Shown here piece after piece: positions 23,294 through 31,479 of a stretch of DNA of 48,954 nt. Both the position numbers and the translations under genes were made by a program. Every line of letters starts with the position of its first letter. The stretch's first letter is position 1. A model generated the notes under the pieces. It was not told the DNA's origin. It saw only the letters and a program-made list of their open reading frames with translations, and made no database searches. The DNA comes from Paracoccaceae bacterium (GTDB taxonomy: Bacteria; Pseudomonadota; Alphaproteobacteria; Rhodobacterales; Rhodobacteraceae): contig JAUZRU010000067.1 of assembly GCA_030950185.1 (NCBI GenBank), positions 1-48,954 on the forward strand, in the 5' to 3' direction.

Positions 23294-23887
23294 ATGGCAC
23301 GAATGAAATTTCTTTGTGACGCCGAACGCTGCATCGAGTGCAACGCCTGTGTCACTGCCTGCAAGAACGAGCACGAAGTTCCCTGGGGCATCAACCGTCG
23401 GCGGGTCGTCACCATCAACGACGGCACGCCGGGGGAACGGTCGATCTCGATCGCCTGCATGCATTGTTCGGATGCGCCCTGCATGGCGGTCTGTCCGGTG
23501 GATTGCTTTTACCAGACCCCCGACGGCGTGGTGTTGCATTCCAAGGATCTGTGCATCGGTTGCGGTTACTGCTTTTACGCATGCCCCTTTGGCGCGCCGC
23601 AATATCCGCAGGCCGGCAATTTCGGCAGCCGCGGCAAGATGGACAAGTGCACCTTCTGCAACGGTGGCCCGGAAGAGGACATGTCGCAGGCCGAGTTCCA
23701 GAAATACGGTCGCAACCGGATCGCCGAGGGCAAGCTGCCCATCTGCGCCGAAATGTGCGCGACCAAGGCCCTGCTGGCGGGCGATGGCGACGTGGTGTCG
23801 GCCATCTACCGCGAGCGCGTGGTCGCCCGCGGCTTTGGCTCGGGCGCTTGGGGCTGGGGCACTGCCTATGGCCAGAAGGGCGGCTGA
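23294..23887 (+). CDS. fdhB: Formate dehydrogenase iron-sulfur (beta) subunit
   Basis: This is the electron-transfer subunit between FdhA and the membrane cytochrome; 197 residues. Cysteine groups bind four [4Fe-4S] clusters: CIECNACVTACKNEH (13-27), CMHCSDAPCMAVCP (about 55-68), CIGCGYCFYACPFG (about 87-100) and CTFCNGG...CAEMCATKAL further on. It has no export signal and would ride out with FdhA through Tat. It begins 11 bases after the fdhA stop with AAGGAGA as ribosome site. The C-terminus is Gly-rich (GSGAWGWGTAYGQKGG). Confidence 0.95.
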   Translation: MARMKFLCDAERCIECNACVTACKNEHEVPWGINRRRVVTINDGTPGERSISIACMHCSDAPCMAVCPVDCFYQTPDGVVLHSKDLCIGCGYCFYACPFGAPQYPQAGNFGSRGKMDKCTFCNGGPEEDMSQAEFQKYGRNRIAEGKLPICAEMCATKALLAGDGDVVSAIYRERVVARGFGSGAWGWGTAYGQKGG

Positions 23888-23900
23888 TACGGCCTGAAAC

Positions 23901-23939
23901 CGATACCGGCAACCCCGGCAACGGGACGTGCCGGTATCG
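23901..23939. promoter_or_regulatory. Hairpin 1 between fdhB and fdhC
   Basis: A perfect 11-bp stem CGATACCGGCA / TGCCGGTATCG (23901-23911 with 23929-23939) with a 17-base loop lies 13 bases after the fdhB stop. It is directly followed by a second strong hairpin. No T-run follows. It probably marks differential stability of fdhAB and fdhC mRNA. Confidence 0.6.
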
Positions 23940-23952
23940 CCCAAGACCCACG

Positions 23953-23985
23953 GGTGCCACGGGCGGCCTGCCGTCCCGTGGCACC
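23953..23985. promoter_or_regulatory. Hairpin 2 between fdhB and fdhC
   Basis: A perfect 11-bp stem GGTGCCACGGG / CCCGTGGCACC (23953-23963 with 23975-23985) closes an 11-base loop, 13 bases after hairpin 1 and about 30 bases before fdhC. The tandem strongly folded elements could stall RNase or attenuate transcription into fdhC and the two-component genes. Confidence 0.6.
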
Positions 23986-24016
23986 TGATCCATGCCAGAA
24001 AAGAGGGGGAAGAAAG

Positions 24017-25228
24017 ATGTGGTTCACCCGCATGGCCGCCGTCATGCTGAGCGTTGCCCTGCTTGCGGGAACCAGCGCACCGGCGGCTTCACAGACATCG
24101 GACAATACGCGCGCGGCAACTGGTGGTGCGCAGACGCTTGAAGATATACTTGCCCGGCAAAAGGGCCTGAAAGTGGACAGCCGGTTCCGCAGTTCGCAAA
24201 CAGGTTCACCTGACGCGGCCCAACCGGCCACAGCACCGCTGGGCACATTGGGGGGCGCGTCGGATGCTGATGTCTTTCGCGCACTGCGATATGACAAGGC
24301 GCAGCTGACCTCGACAGTCCCCGGAGAGCTGGGAAAGGTTGTCATTCAGGACGGGGGGATGCGCTGGCTTGAATTCAGGCGTGGGCCGCTGCCCAGATAT
24401 GGCGGCTTTGCGCTGGTTGCGGTAATCATCCTGCTGGCGTTGTTCTATTCGATCCGCGGCCGCATTCGTCTGGACGGCAAGCCGGCCGGGCGAACCATCG
24501 TGCGTTTCAAGACCCTTGAACGCATTGGCCACTGGTCCATGGCGATACCTTTCGTGGTTCTTGCATTGACGGGGCTCAGCCTGACCTTTGGCCGGGTTGC
24601 GCTGATTCCCCTGCTGGGCAAGCCAACCTTTTCGCTGATCGCAGCCGGTGGCAAATATCTGCACCATTATCTTGCCTGGGTGTTCATGTTCGGGCTGTTG
24701 CTGAGTGCAGTTCTCTGGATCTGGGACAATATCCCCGCGCGCCACGATCTGAAATGGCTGATGCGGGCCGGTGGGCTGCTGACCAAGGGGGTTCATCCCC
24801 CCGCGGGAAAGTTCAATGCCGGCGAAAAGATTCTGTTCTGGACCGTCATCCTTTTTGGCCTGATTGTCTCGCTTACCGGCCTGTCATTGCTGTTTCCATA
24901 CAGTATCGACATCGTGACGCCGGTGCTTGGTGTGTTCGACAAGCTGGGTCTTGCTGACCTGCTGGGTTTTGGTGTGACCGAGGGGACATTCACCCCGCAG
25001 GAACAGATGCAGATTGCGCAGCTTTGGCATGCGGTTGTCGCCTTTGCCTTCATGGCCGTGATCCTGGGGCACATATATATCGGCACCATCGGTATGGAGG
25101 GTGCGCTTGATGCCATGACCAAGGGAGAGGTTGATATAGAGTGGGCAAAAGAGCATCATGACCTCTGGTATGAAGAGGTTATGTCAGCCGCATCCGACAA
25201 GTCGGAGGCCAAGACGCCAGCCGAATGA
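24017..25228 (+). CDS. fdhC: Formate dehydrogenase membrane cytochrome b (gamma) subunit
   Basis: This is a membrane cytochrome b556-type subunit that passes electrons from FdhAB to the quinone pool; 403 residues. A signal peptide (about 1-25) and a periplasmic domain (about 26-130) precede a first helix (GGFALVAVIILLALFYSI). A four-helix haem-binding core follows, with histidines in LERIGHWSMAIP, KYLHHYLAWVF, IAQLWHAVVAF and VILGHIYIG. These are the usual FdnI/FdhC ligands. The ATG at 24017 is chosen because AGGGGGA lies 7 bases upstream. The extended periplasmic N-terminus is common for this FDH class. Its stop overlaps the regulator start (ATGA). Confidence 0.93.
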   Translation: MWFTRMAAVMLSVALLAGTSAPAASQTSDNTRAATGGAQTLEDILARQKGLKVDSRFRSSQTGSPDAAQPATAPLGTLGGASDADVFRALRYDKAQLTSTVPGELGKVVIQDGGMRWLEFRRGPLPRYGGFALVAVIILLALFYSIRGRIRLDGKPAGRTIVRFKTLERIGHWSMAIPFVVLALTGLSLTFGRVALIPLLGKPTFSLIAAGGKYLHHYLAWVFMFGLLLSAVLWIWDNIPARHDLKWLMRAGGLLTKGVHPPAGKFNAGEKILFWTVILFGLIVSLTGLSLLFPYSIDIVTPVLGVFDKLGLADLLGFGVTEGTFTPQEQMQIAQLWHAVVAFAFMAVILGHIYIGTIGMEGALDAMTKGEVDIEWAKEHHDLWYEEVMSAASDKSEAKTPAE

Positions 25229-26637
25229 AAGGCCCGCTCTGCATGGCCGTGACAAGGAAGATAGAGGTTCCGCCTCGAACCAAAGAACCCTCCGGGGCTG
25301 AATTCGGCCCCGGACTGGCCACGTCATCGATTCTGGTCGTGGATGACGAGCCGGGCATGCGCAACTTTCTGGTCAAGATCCTGACCCCGCGCTGCAAGAA
25401 GGTCGAACAGGCCGCCAATGTCGAAGAGGCCTCGCGCGCGCTGGACAGATCGCATTTTGATATTGTCATTCTCGACAACGTGATGCCGGGCAAGTCGGGG
25501 TTGGAATGGCTTCACGAACAGCGCAAGGTCGGTTTTTTTGCCGACGCCATCCTGATCACCGCCTTTGCCGATCTGGAAACCGCAATCCAGGCATTGCGGG
25601 CTGGGGCGGCGGATTTCGTGCTGAAGCCGTTCCGTTCGAACCAGATACTGAATGCCGTTGCCCGCAGTATCGACAGGCAGCATCTGCGTCGTGAAAACTA
25701 TCTGCTGAAATATGAACTGTCAGCCGATGCGACCGCCGGTCGCGGGCGCCTGCTTGGCCGTTCACAGGTGATTTCCGATATTCGCACCATGCTGGAAAGG
25801 GTTGCCTCGGCGCCGACCCCCGTGCTGTTCACGGGCGACAGCGGCACCGGCAAGGAAATCGCGGCACGCACCCTTCACGCCATGTCGGACCGGGCGGACA
25901 AACCGTTCGTGCCGGTGAACTGTGCGGCGGTGTCGCCTGACGCCATTGCGAATGAGCTGTTCGGATCTATTTCGGGTGGGTTTGATGGCAATGATGATCG
26001 ACGCGACGGCCTGCTGTTTCACGCCCGCGGCGGAACGCTGTTCTTTGACGAAATCAGGGAAATGCCCTTGTCTGTTCAGGCAACCCTGCTGCGGGTGATC
26101 GAGGAAATGCGCATTCGCCCCATCGGGTCAGCCCGCGAGGTGCCGTTGAACCTGCGCCTGATGTTTGCGACCAATGCCGACCTTGAAGAAGCCGTGAAGG
26201 AGGGCCATTTCCGCAAGGACCTGTTCCACCGGATCAATGTTCTGAACATCCGCATGCCGCGCCTTGCCGAACGCAAGGAAGACATCTTTGATCTGGCGTC
26301 CATGTTCATGAAAAAGCTGTCGCATGAACTGGGCGTTCCCCCGTTGCCGTTGCCCGAGGGGGTGCTGATCAAGATGGCCTGCTATGATTGGCCCGGCAAT
26401 GTGCGCGAGCTGCGCAACCTGATCGAGCGGTCCTTGATCCTTGGGGAATATCCGCCCGAATTCTGTGATGCCAACGAATGCGAATCGCCCGAAGCGGTGG
26501 ATTCCCTACAGGCAGTCGAGCGTCGGCACATACTGGCGGTTCTCGAGGCGTGCAACGGAAACCGGGCCGAGGCCGCGCGCCGTCTTGGCGTGTCACGCAA
26601 GACCATCGACCGAAAATGCGCGATGTGGAATGTCTGA
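25225..26637 (+). CDS. NtrC-type response regulator with degenerate GAFTGA loop
   Basis: This is a 470-residue response regulator with three domains. The receiver (about 35-150) has acidic residues D40/D41, phospho-acceptor D84 (ILDNVMPG) and K134 (VLKPF). The AAA+ domain has Walker A GDSGTGKE at 204-211 and Walker B GGTLFFDEI at 269-277. A Fis-type helix-turn-helix (NRAEAARRLGVSRKTIDRK) ends the protein. The loop that should read GAFTGA for sigma-54 contact reads GGFDGN (251-256). Activation without sigma-54, as known for Rhodobacter capsulatus NtrC, is therefore likely. It is coupled to fdhC (ATGA) and to the kinase by 8 bases, so it probably controls the FDH genes. Confidence 0.9.
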   Translation: MKGPLCMAVTRKIEVPPRTKEPSGAEFGPGLATSSILVVDDEPGMRNFLVKILTPRCKKVEQAANVEEASRALDRSHFDIVILDNVMPGKSGLEWLHEQRKVGFFADAILITAFADLETAIQALRAGAADFVLKPFRSNQILNAVARSIDRQHLRRENYLLKYELSADATAGRGRLLGRSQVISDIRTMLERVASAPTPVLFTGDSGTGKEIAARTLHAMSDRADKPFVPVNCAAVSPDAIANELFGSISGGFDGNDDRRDGLLFHARGGTLFFDEIREMPLSVQATLLRVIEEMRIRPIGSAREVPLNLRLMFATNADLEEAVKEGHFRKDLFHRINVLNIRMPRLAERKEDIFDLASMFMKKLSHELGVPPLPLPEGVLIKMACYDWPGNVRELRNLIERSLILGEYPPEFCDANECESPEAVDSLQAVERRHILAVLEACNGNRAEAARRLGVSRKTIDRKCAMWNV

Positions 26638-28684
26638 GGCCCGTTCCGCACCAGATATGCGGCTGCGCAAGGTGAAGGATCCGCAAAGGCGGGCATGGTA
26701 CAGGTCGGTCAGGTTCCGCCTGTTGATGATCGCCCTGCTGCCGATGCTGGTGGTCATGCCGTTGTTTCTGGCGGTGGTCATTGCGAACTGGTCGGCACGT
26801 TTCGACAAGTTGCTGATCGCCAAGGTGAATGGCGAACTGACCATCGCCCATCAGTATTTTTCGCGCCTCAAGGAACGCGCCAGCGAACAGGTGCAGGGGC
26901 TGGGCGCGTCAGCCCGGTTCAAGGAAACCCTGGCGCGGGGTTCGGACAGTGTTTTACAGCAGTTTCTTGATACCGAGCGCAGGAAATACGGATTTGATTT
27001 CCTGTATTACATTGCACCGGGTGGCTATTTCGTTTCGTCCCCCCGTCTGGAAAGGACTGTCAACTATCACAAATGGCCTGTGGTGCATGCGGCGTTGGCG
27101 GGCAAGGGCAGCACGGTTGTGGACATTTTCAGCCGTGATGACCTGATGGCAATCTCGCCCGCCCTGGCCGAGCAGGCGCGCGTCAAGCTGGTCCCCACCA
27201 AGGCGGCAGCTCCGACAACGCGGACCGAGGAAACTCGCGGCATGGTGATCCATACCGCGGCACCTGTCAGTGTCGGAGGCGGCGCGCTGGTCGCCGGCGT
27301 GCTGCTGAACCGCAACCTTGATTTCATCGACACCATCAACGATCTGGTCTATCCCGCTCAAAGCCTGACCGAGGGCAGCCGCGGCACAGCTACGCTGTTT
27401 CTTGATGATGTGCGTGTATCGACCAATGTGCGCCTGTTCGAAAACGTGCGTGCGCTGGGCACTCGCGTTTCGGTAATTGTGCGCGATACGGTTCTGGGGC
27501 AGGGCAAGGTCTGGCTGGATCGGGCCTTTGTGGTGAACGACTGGTATATCTCGGCCTATGAGCCGATCACCGACAGTTTCGGCAAGCGGGTTGGCATGCT
27601 GTATGTCGGCTTTCTCGACACGCCCTTCCGCGCGGCCAAGCTGCGCACATTGATGACCATCGGGGGCGGGTTCGTTTTGCTGATCCTGTTGTCGGTGCCG
27701 GTGTTTCTGTATTGGGCTCGGTCGATCTTTCATCCGCTCGAGGCGATGGTTGCGACCATCGGCAGGGTCGAAAAGGGCGATCTGGGCGCGCGCACCGGCA
27801 TTCGTGGCGCGGATGACGAGATCGGGCGCGTTTCCGAGCATCTGGATCTGTTGCTGGAACAGGTGCAGGAGCGCGACAGGCGCCTGCGCGAATGGGCGGA
27901 CGAGCTGGAACGCCGCGTGGCCGAGCGCACCCGTGACCTGCGCGAGGCCAACCAGCGGTTGGAAGCAACCACCAAGCAGCTGGTGGTCTCGGAAAAACTG
28001 GCTGCGATCGGTGAAATCACTGCTAGCATCGCCCATGAAATCAACAACCCGATCGCCGTGATTCAGGGAAATCTGGATGTCATTCGCGAACAGATTGGTG
28101 ATGACGCCCTGCCCGTCGAGACCGAATTCAAGTTGATCTATGAGCAGGTCCATTCGATCAATGTGCTGGTCAACAAGCTGCTGCAATTTGCACGCCCCGA
28201 AGAATATGCCGGGGTGGTCGAATATCACAGCCCGAATGACGTGATCCGGGATTCCATTCCGCTGGTACAGCACCTGTTGAACAAGGTTGATATCGTGCTG
28301 GAGATGGATCTGGCGGCCTCGCGGGTCGTGGCAATGAACCGGACCGAATTGCAGCAGGTGCTGATCAATCTGATCGTGAACGCCATTCATGCCATGCCCG
28401 ATGGTGGCAGGCTGACCCTGCGCAGCCGCGACTTTGACAACGAAGGCACACCCGGCGTCGAGATCGAAGTCACGGACACCGGCCACGGAATGCCCCCCGA
28501 GGTTCTGAAAAGCGTGTTTGATCCGTTTTTCACAACCAAACGCGAGGAAGGCACGGGCCTGGGCCTTTCGATCAGCCAGAAGCTGATCTTGCGCAGCGGC
28601 GGGCATATTCGGGCCAGCAGCGCTCTGGAAAAGGGAACGGCCTTTGTGATCTGGATCCCGGGGGAAGAGCCAGATGCAATCTGA
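26630..28684 (+). CDS. Membrane sensor histidine kinase paired with the fdh regulator
   Basis: This is a 684-residue sensor kinase. Membrane helices at about 29-53 and 333-352 bracket a large periplasmic Cache-type sensor (about 60-330, with GFDFLYYIAPGGYFVSSPRL and NDWYISAYEPITDSFG). HAMP (about 353-405) and a coiled coil (ELERRVAERTRDLREANQRLE) follow. The phospho-acceptor is H459 in SIAHEINNPIAVIQG, and the ATPase has NLIVNAIHAMPDGG, VTDTGHGM and GTGLGLSIS. This layout resembles DctB-type kinases. The ATG at 26630 lies inside the regulator gene (8-base overlap). Formate or another small carboxylate is a reasonable but unproven signal. Confidence 0.92.
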   Translation: MSEARSAPDMRLRKVKDPQRRAWYRSVRFRLLMIALLPMLVVMPLFLAVVIANWSARFDKLLIAKVNGELTIAHQYFSRLKERASEQVQGLGASARFKETLARGSDSVLQQFLDTERRKYGFDFLYYIAPGGYFVSSPRLERTVNYHKWPVVHAALAGKGSTVVDIFSRDDLMAISPALAEQARVKLVPTKAAAPTTRTEETRGMVIHTAAPVSVGGGALVAGVLLNRNLDFIDTINDLVYPAQSLTEGSRGTATLFLDDVRVSTNVRLFENVRALGTRVSVIVRDTVLGQGKVWLDRAFVVNDWYISAYEPITDSFGKRVGMLYVGFLDTPFRAAKLRTLMTIGGGFVLLILLSVPVFLYWARSIFHPLEAMVATIGRVEKGDLGARTGIRGADDEIGRVSEHLDLLLEQVQERDRRLREWADELERRVAERTRDLREANQRLEATTKQLVVSEKLAAIGEITASIAHEINNPIAVIQGNLDVIREQIGDDALPVETEFKLIYEQVHSINVLVNKLLQFARPEEYAGVVEYHSPNDVIRDSIPLVQHLLNKVDIVLEMDLAASRVVAMNRTELQQVLINLIVNAIHAMPDGGRLTLRSRDFDNEGTPGVEIEVTDTGHGMPPEVLKSVFDPFFTTKREEGTGLGLSISQKLILRSGGHIRASSALEKGTAFVIWIPGEEPDAI

Positions 28685-28694
28685 AAGCACCACG

Positions 28695-28736
28695 GCAGGG
28701 CCAACCACCCCGCGATGGGGCATGTTCGTTCCCTGC
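28695..28736. terminator. Nested hairpin between converging kinase and hspQ genes
   Basis: An outer stem GCAGGG/CCCTGC (28695-28700 with 28731-28736) encloses an inner CCCC/GGGG hairpin (28708-28711 with 28717-28720). It lies in the 61 bases between two stop codons facing each other. It could serve as a two-way terminator, though no T-run is present. Confidence 0.4.
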
Positions 28737-28745
28737 TTGTATCCG

Positions 28746-29072
28746 TCAGTTCAGCGGTGCGGAAACCCTGTAGCGTCCATTGTTCAACCCGCCAAACATG
28801 GCCGAGATGTCCGGGTGGTCCACCGGTTCGCCGCTTTCGTCGGGCAGAAGGTTCTGCTCGGACACATATGCGACGTAATACGAGTTCTCGTTTTCGGCCA
28901 GCAGATGGTAGAAGGGTTGTTCCTTGCTGGGGCGGTTTTCTTCGGGAATCGCAGCCCACCATTCTTCGGAATTTGCAAAAACCGGATCAATATCGAAAAT
29001 GACGCCGCGGAAAGAAAATTTCCGATGTCTGACCACTTGGCCAATGCTGTATTTTGCGCTTTTTCTTAACAT
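28746..29072 (-). CDS. hspQ: Heat shock protein HspQ
   Basis: HspQ (YccV-like) is a small cytosolic protein described in E. coli as a hemimethylated-DNA-binding and Lon-protease-specificity factor. The product is 108 residues. Family motifs include AKYSIGQVVRHRKFSFRGVIFDIDPVF (6-32), QPFYHLLAEN (about 52-61) and AYVSEQNLLPDESGEP (about 68-83). The ribosome site GGGGGAT precedes the ATG. It faces the kinase gene and is divergent from the AEC transporter over 96 bases; no clear heat-shock promoter was identified. Confidence 0.93.
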   Translation of the reverse strand: MLRKSAKYSIGQVVRHRKFSFRGVIFDIDPVFANSEEWWAAIPEENRPSKEQPFYHLLAENENSYYVAYVSEQNLLPDESGEPVDHPDISAMFGGLNNGRYRVSAPLN

Positions 29073-29168
29073 GGCTGATTACATCCCCCGTGAAACTTAG
29101 TAACCCTTCACAAAATTCCTGTCCACCAGCCGGACTGTCGCAATGCACATTTTTTCGGGAAACAATGC

Positions 29169-30050
29169 ATGTCCATTATCTTGACAGTTCTCCAGATCGT
29201 CGCGCCTGTCTTCATCCTGGCGGGTATCGGATTTGTCTGGGTCAAGCTGGGCGAGGAATACCGCGTCAAGTTCGTGACCCGCCTGTCGATGACGATGGGG
29301 ATCCCCGCGTTGGTGTTCACATCGTTGATGAAAACCCGCATCGACCCGGCGGCGTTGACCGACATGGTTTATGCCAGCCTGCTTGCCTATGGCGGCATGA
29401 CAGTGGTGGTTTTCGTTGTTGTCAAGCTGTTCAGGCTGGATATGCGGACATACCTGGCACCGCTGCTGTTCGGCAATACCGGGAACCTTGGCTTGCCCTT
29501 GGCCCTGTTTGCGTTTGGCGAGGTGGGGTTGAGCTATGCCGTTGTAATATTCGCAATAATGGCAATCTATTCGTTCACCTTTGGCGTGTGGATGGTGTCA
29601 GGAGGGGGCTCGCCCCTGAAGGTGTTGAAAGAGCCGCTGGTCGGGGCGACCCTGCTGGGGGCGCTGTTTCTCTACAATGGCTGGCAGACACCCGACTGGG
29701 TCACCAACACGCTGGATCTGATAGGTCAGATGGCCATTCCCCTCATGCTGATCACGCTGGGCGTTGCTGTTGCGCGGCTGAAGCCCGTGGGTTTCGGCAG
29801 GGCGTTGTTGCTGTCGATCTTCAAGGTAATTGCGGCGGTCGGGGTGTCGGCAGGGGCGGCATACTGGCTTGATCTGTCGCCGGTTCCATTTGCCGTTCTG
29901 GTGCTGCAGGTTTCGACACCTGTTGCGGTTACGTCATACCTGTTGGCCGAAAAATACGAGGCAGACGCCGAATCTGTTGCCGGGCTTGTTGTCGTTTCGA
30001 CCGTCGTTTCACTTGTATCGCTTCCCGTGATTCTGGCCTTTCTGCTGTAG
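29169..30050 (+). CDS. AEC-family transporter (auxin efflux carrier type permease)
   Basis: This is an inner-membrane carrier of 293 residues with about 9-10 hydrophobic helices in two inverted halves. Family features are LLFGNTGNLGLPLALFAFG (about 98-116) and the second-half motif LQVSTPVAVTSYLLAEKYEADAE. Members move malonate, other carboxylates or auxin-like acids. No pathway partner is adjacent, although a malonyl-CoA synthetase lies about 8 kb away. The ATG at 29169 has only a weak ribosome site (CGGGAAA). The substrate cannot be given from sequence. Confidence 0.88.
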   Translation: MSIILTVLQIVAPVFILAGIGFVWVKLGEEYRVKFVTRLSMTMGIPALVFTSLMKTRIDPAALTDMVYASLLAYGGMTVVVFVVVKLFRLDMRTYLAPLLFGNTGNLGLPLALFAFGEVGLSYAVVIFAIMAIYSFTFGVWMVSGGGSPLKVLKEPLVGATLLGALFLYNGWQTPDWVTNTLDLIGQMAIPLMLITLGVAVARLKPVGFGRALLLSIFKVIAAVGVSAGAAYWLDLSPVPFAVLVLQVSTPVAVTSYLLAEKYEADAESVAGLVVVSTVVSLVSLPVILAFLL

Positions 30051-30125
30051 AGGTTACTTGCAGGGGCTTTCGCCAGGGGGCGAGTTCGGCCTAGAATGGC
30101 TGCAACGAACAGGGGGCAGGCACGC

Positions 30126-30707
30126 GTGATCAACAAGGCAGTCATTTCTCTGGTGTTGTTTCTTTCCGCCTGCGCGGGGGTGACCCCGCCACCGACCAAC
30201 CTTGATGATGCCTGCGCCATTCGCCAGGAACGGCCGAAATGGTTCAAGGCGATGGCCCGTGTGCAGGAAAAGTGGCAGGTGCCGATTTCTGTTCAGCTGG
30301 CGGTGATCTATCAGGAAAGCAAGTTTCGCGGCGACGCCCGCACGCCGCTGGCCTTCAAGCTGGGGGTCATTCCCATGGGCAGGGATTCCTCGGCCTATGG
30401 CTATGCGCAGGCGATCGACAGCACGTGGAAGTGGTACCAACGCGAGACGGGAAACTTCAGCGCAAGGCGCGACAGGTTCGAGGATGCGGTCGATTTCATG
30501 GGTTGGTACATGGACCAGTCAACGCAAAAGCTCGGCATCCCCAAGACAAGCGCGCGCAAGCAGTATCTGGCCTATCATGACGGCCATTCCGGCTATCGGC
30601 GCGGAACGCACCGGCGCAAGCGTTGGCTGATGCGCATATCTCGTGATGTTCAGAAACGCGCGAAAATATATGCGAAGCAGCTGAGCGAATGCAGCCCCGG
30701 GAAATAG
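30126..30707 (+). CDS. Lytic transglycosylase-fold lipoprotein
   Basis: This is a probable outer-membrane lipoprotein with an SLT-type lysozyme fold, cleaving or binding peptidoglycan. From the GTG at 30126 the protein is 193 residues with a short signal and lipobox LSAC (Cys at residue 16). The core contains VPISVQLAVIYQESKFRGDA, where the glutamate of YQESKF is the expected catalytic acid, and SAYGYAQAIDSTWKWYQRETG, the GYxQ-type motif. GTG is preferred because AGGGGGCAGG precedes it and the lipobox then sits at the right depth. An ATG at 30096 would add 10 residues. The C-terminus is strongly basic. It faces lolA across 4 bases. Confidence 0.82.
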   Translation: MINKAVISLVLFLSACAGVTPPPTNLDDACAIRQERPKWFKAMARVQEKWQVPISVQLAVIYQESKFRGDARTPLAFKLGVIPMGRDSSAYGYAQAIDSTWKWYQRETGNFSARRDRFEDAVDFMGWYMDQSTQKLGIPKTSARKQYLAYHDGHSGYRRGTHRRKRWLMRISRDVQKRAKIYAKQLSECSPGK

Positions 30708-30711
30708 CGTC

Positions 30712-31344
30712 TCAGCGGTCGGGGGCGTTCTTTTGCAGCTCCAGTTCGACGCTGAACAGGCTGTCTGCCAGCGGTATCCCGGTTTTCAGATCGCCCAGGA
30801 TCACTGTCGTCTTGTTGCCATCCTGATCGGTGATTACCCATTGACGCAGCTCGATCGGGTTGTCGGTAAAGACAAGGTCGATATAGCCGATTTCCGGGTT
30901 CTTGGGGTCCTGTGCCCTGATCGTTGTCGCAGTTCCGTCAAAGCTTTGACCCGTGATCATCTTGTCGCGGGTCAGATCGACGTCCTTTGCCAGGATGACC
31001 GAGAGGGGCGTTCTCTTGAGCGGGTATTGTTGGGGCGGTTCGTTTGACTTGTAGTCGAAAATGGCAACGCTGCCGCCCCCGGCAATGACAAGCGCGGCAT
31101 TGGGGGGATCATATTCGAACCGCATCCTGCCGGGCCTGCGGATATACAGCTTGCCGGTCGAGATCGTGCCATCCGGGTTGATCTGGGTGATCCGGGCCTT
31201 GGCGGTTTCAAGCTTGTTCAGCCAGTCCGAGATCGCCGCAACCGAAATGGGCGTGGGGGCGCCCTCCGTTGCCTGCGCCACAAGGGGCAGGGTGGACAAG
31301 GTCAGAACAGCAAGCAGGGACAGGGCCAGGCGGATGATTTTCAT
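30712..31344 (-). CDS. lolA: Outer-membrane lipoprotein carrier protein LolA
   Basis: LolA is the periplasmic chaperone that ferries lipoproteins from LolCDE to the outer membrane. The product is 210 residues with a signal peptide (about 1-25). LolA-type segments include KARITQINPDGTISTGKLYIRRPGRMRFEYDPP (about 49-81) and the later LKRTPLSVILAKDVDL. These fit the half-barrel fold with an arginine-containing RPGRMRFEY strand. In Rhodobacteraceae it usually follows ftsK, as here, with 135 bases between that hold hairpins. Confidence 0.92.
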   Translation of the reverse strand: MKIIRLALSLLAVLTLSTLPLVAQATEGAPTPISVAAISDWLNKLETAKARITQINPDGTISTGKLYIRRPGRMRFEYDPPNAALVIAGGGSVAIFDYKSNEPPQQYPLKRTPLSVILAKDVDLTRDKMITGQSFDGTATTIRAQDPKNPEIGYIDLVFTDNPIELRQWVITDQDGNKTTVILGDLKTGIPLADSLFSVELELQKNAPDR

Positions 31345-31382
31345 GCAGACCTTATAGAGGCAGGACTAGGACGGAGCCAGCG

Positions 31383-31407
31383 TCTGCAGGCCGACCTTGC
31401 CTGCAGA
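31383..31407. terminator. Hairpins between ftsK and lolA
   Basis: A perfect 9-bp stem TCTGCAGGC / GCCTGCAGA (31383-31391 with 31399-31407) closes a 7-base loop. A second simple hairpin, CCCCC / GGGGG, lies at 31426-31442. Both are in the 135-base gap between the ftsK stop and the lolA start. They may end or attenuate ftsK transcription. No strong T-run is visible. Confidence 0.45.
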
Positions 31408-31479
31408 TGCTTCAATTATTTGCGACCCCCGTCTGTTGGGGGGGCGCCAAGGCTGTATTTGCCGAGGCATCCACCCACA

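Noticed and set aside
20130-23300. Long antisense open frames across fdhA
   Set aside because: Same codon-bias artefact; the sense strand encodes a complete, motif-rich catalytic subunit.
26954-28723. Long antisense open frame across the histidine kinase
   Set aside because: Composition is His/Gln/Asp-rich without recognisable domains and no ribosome site; the sense kinase is complete.
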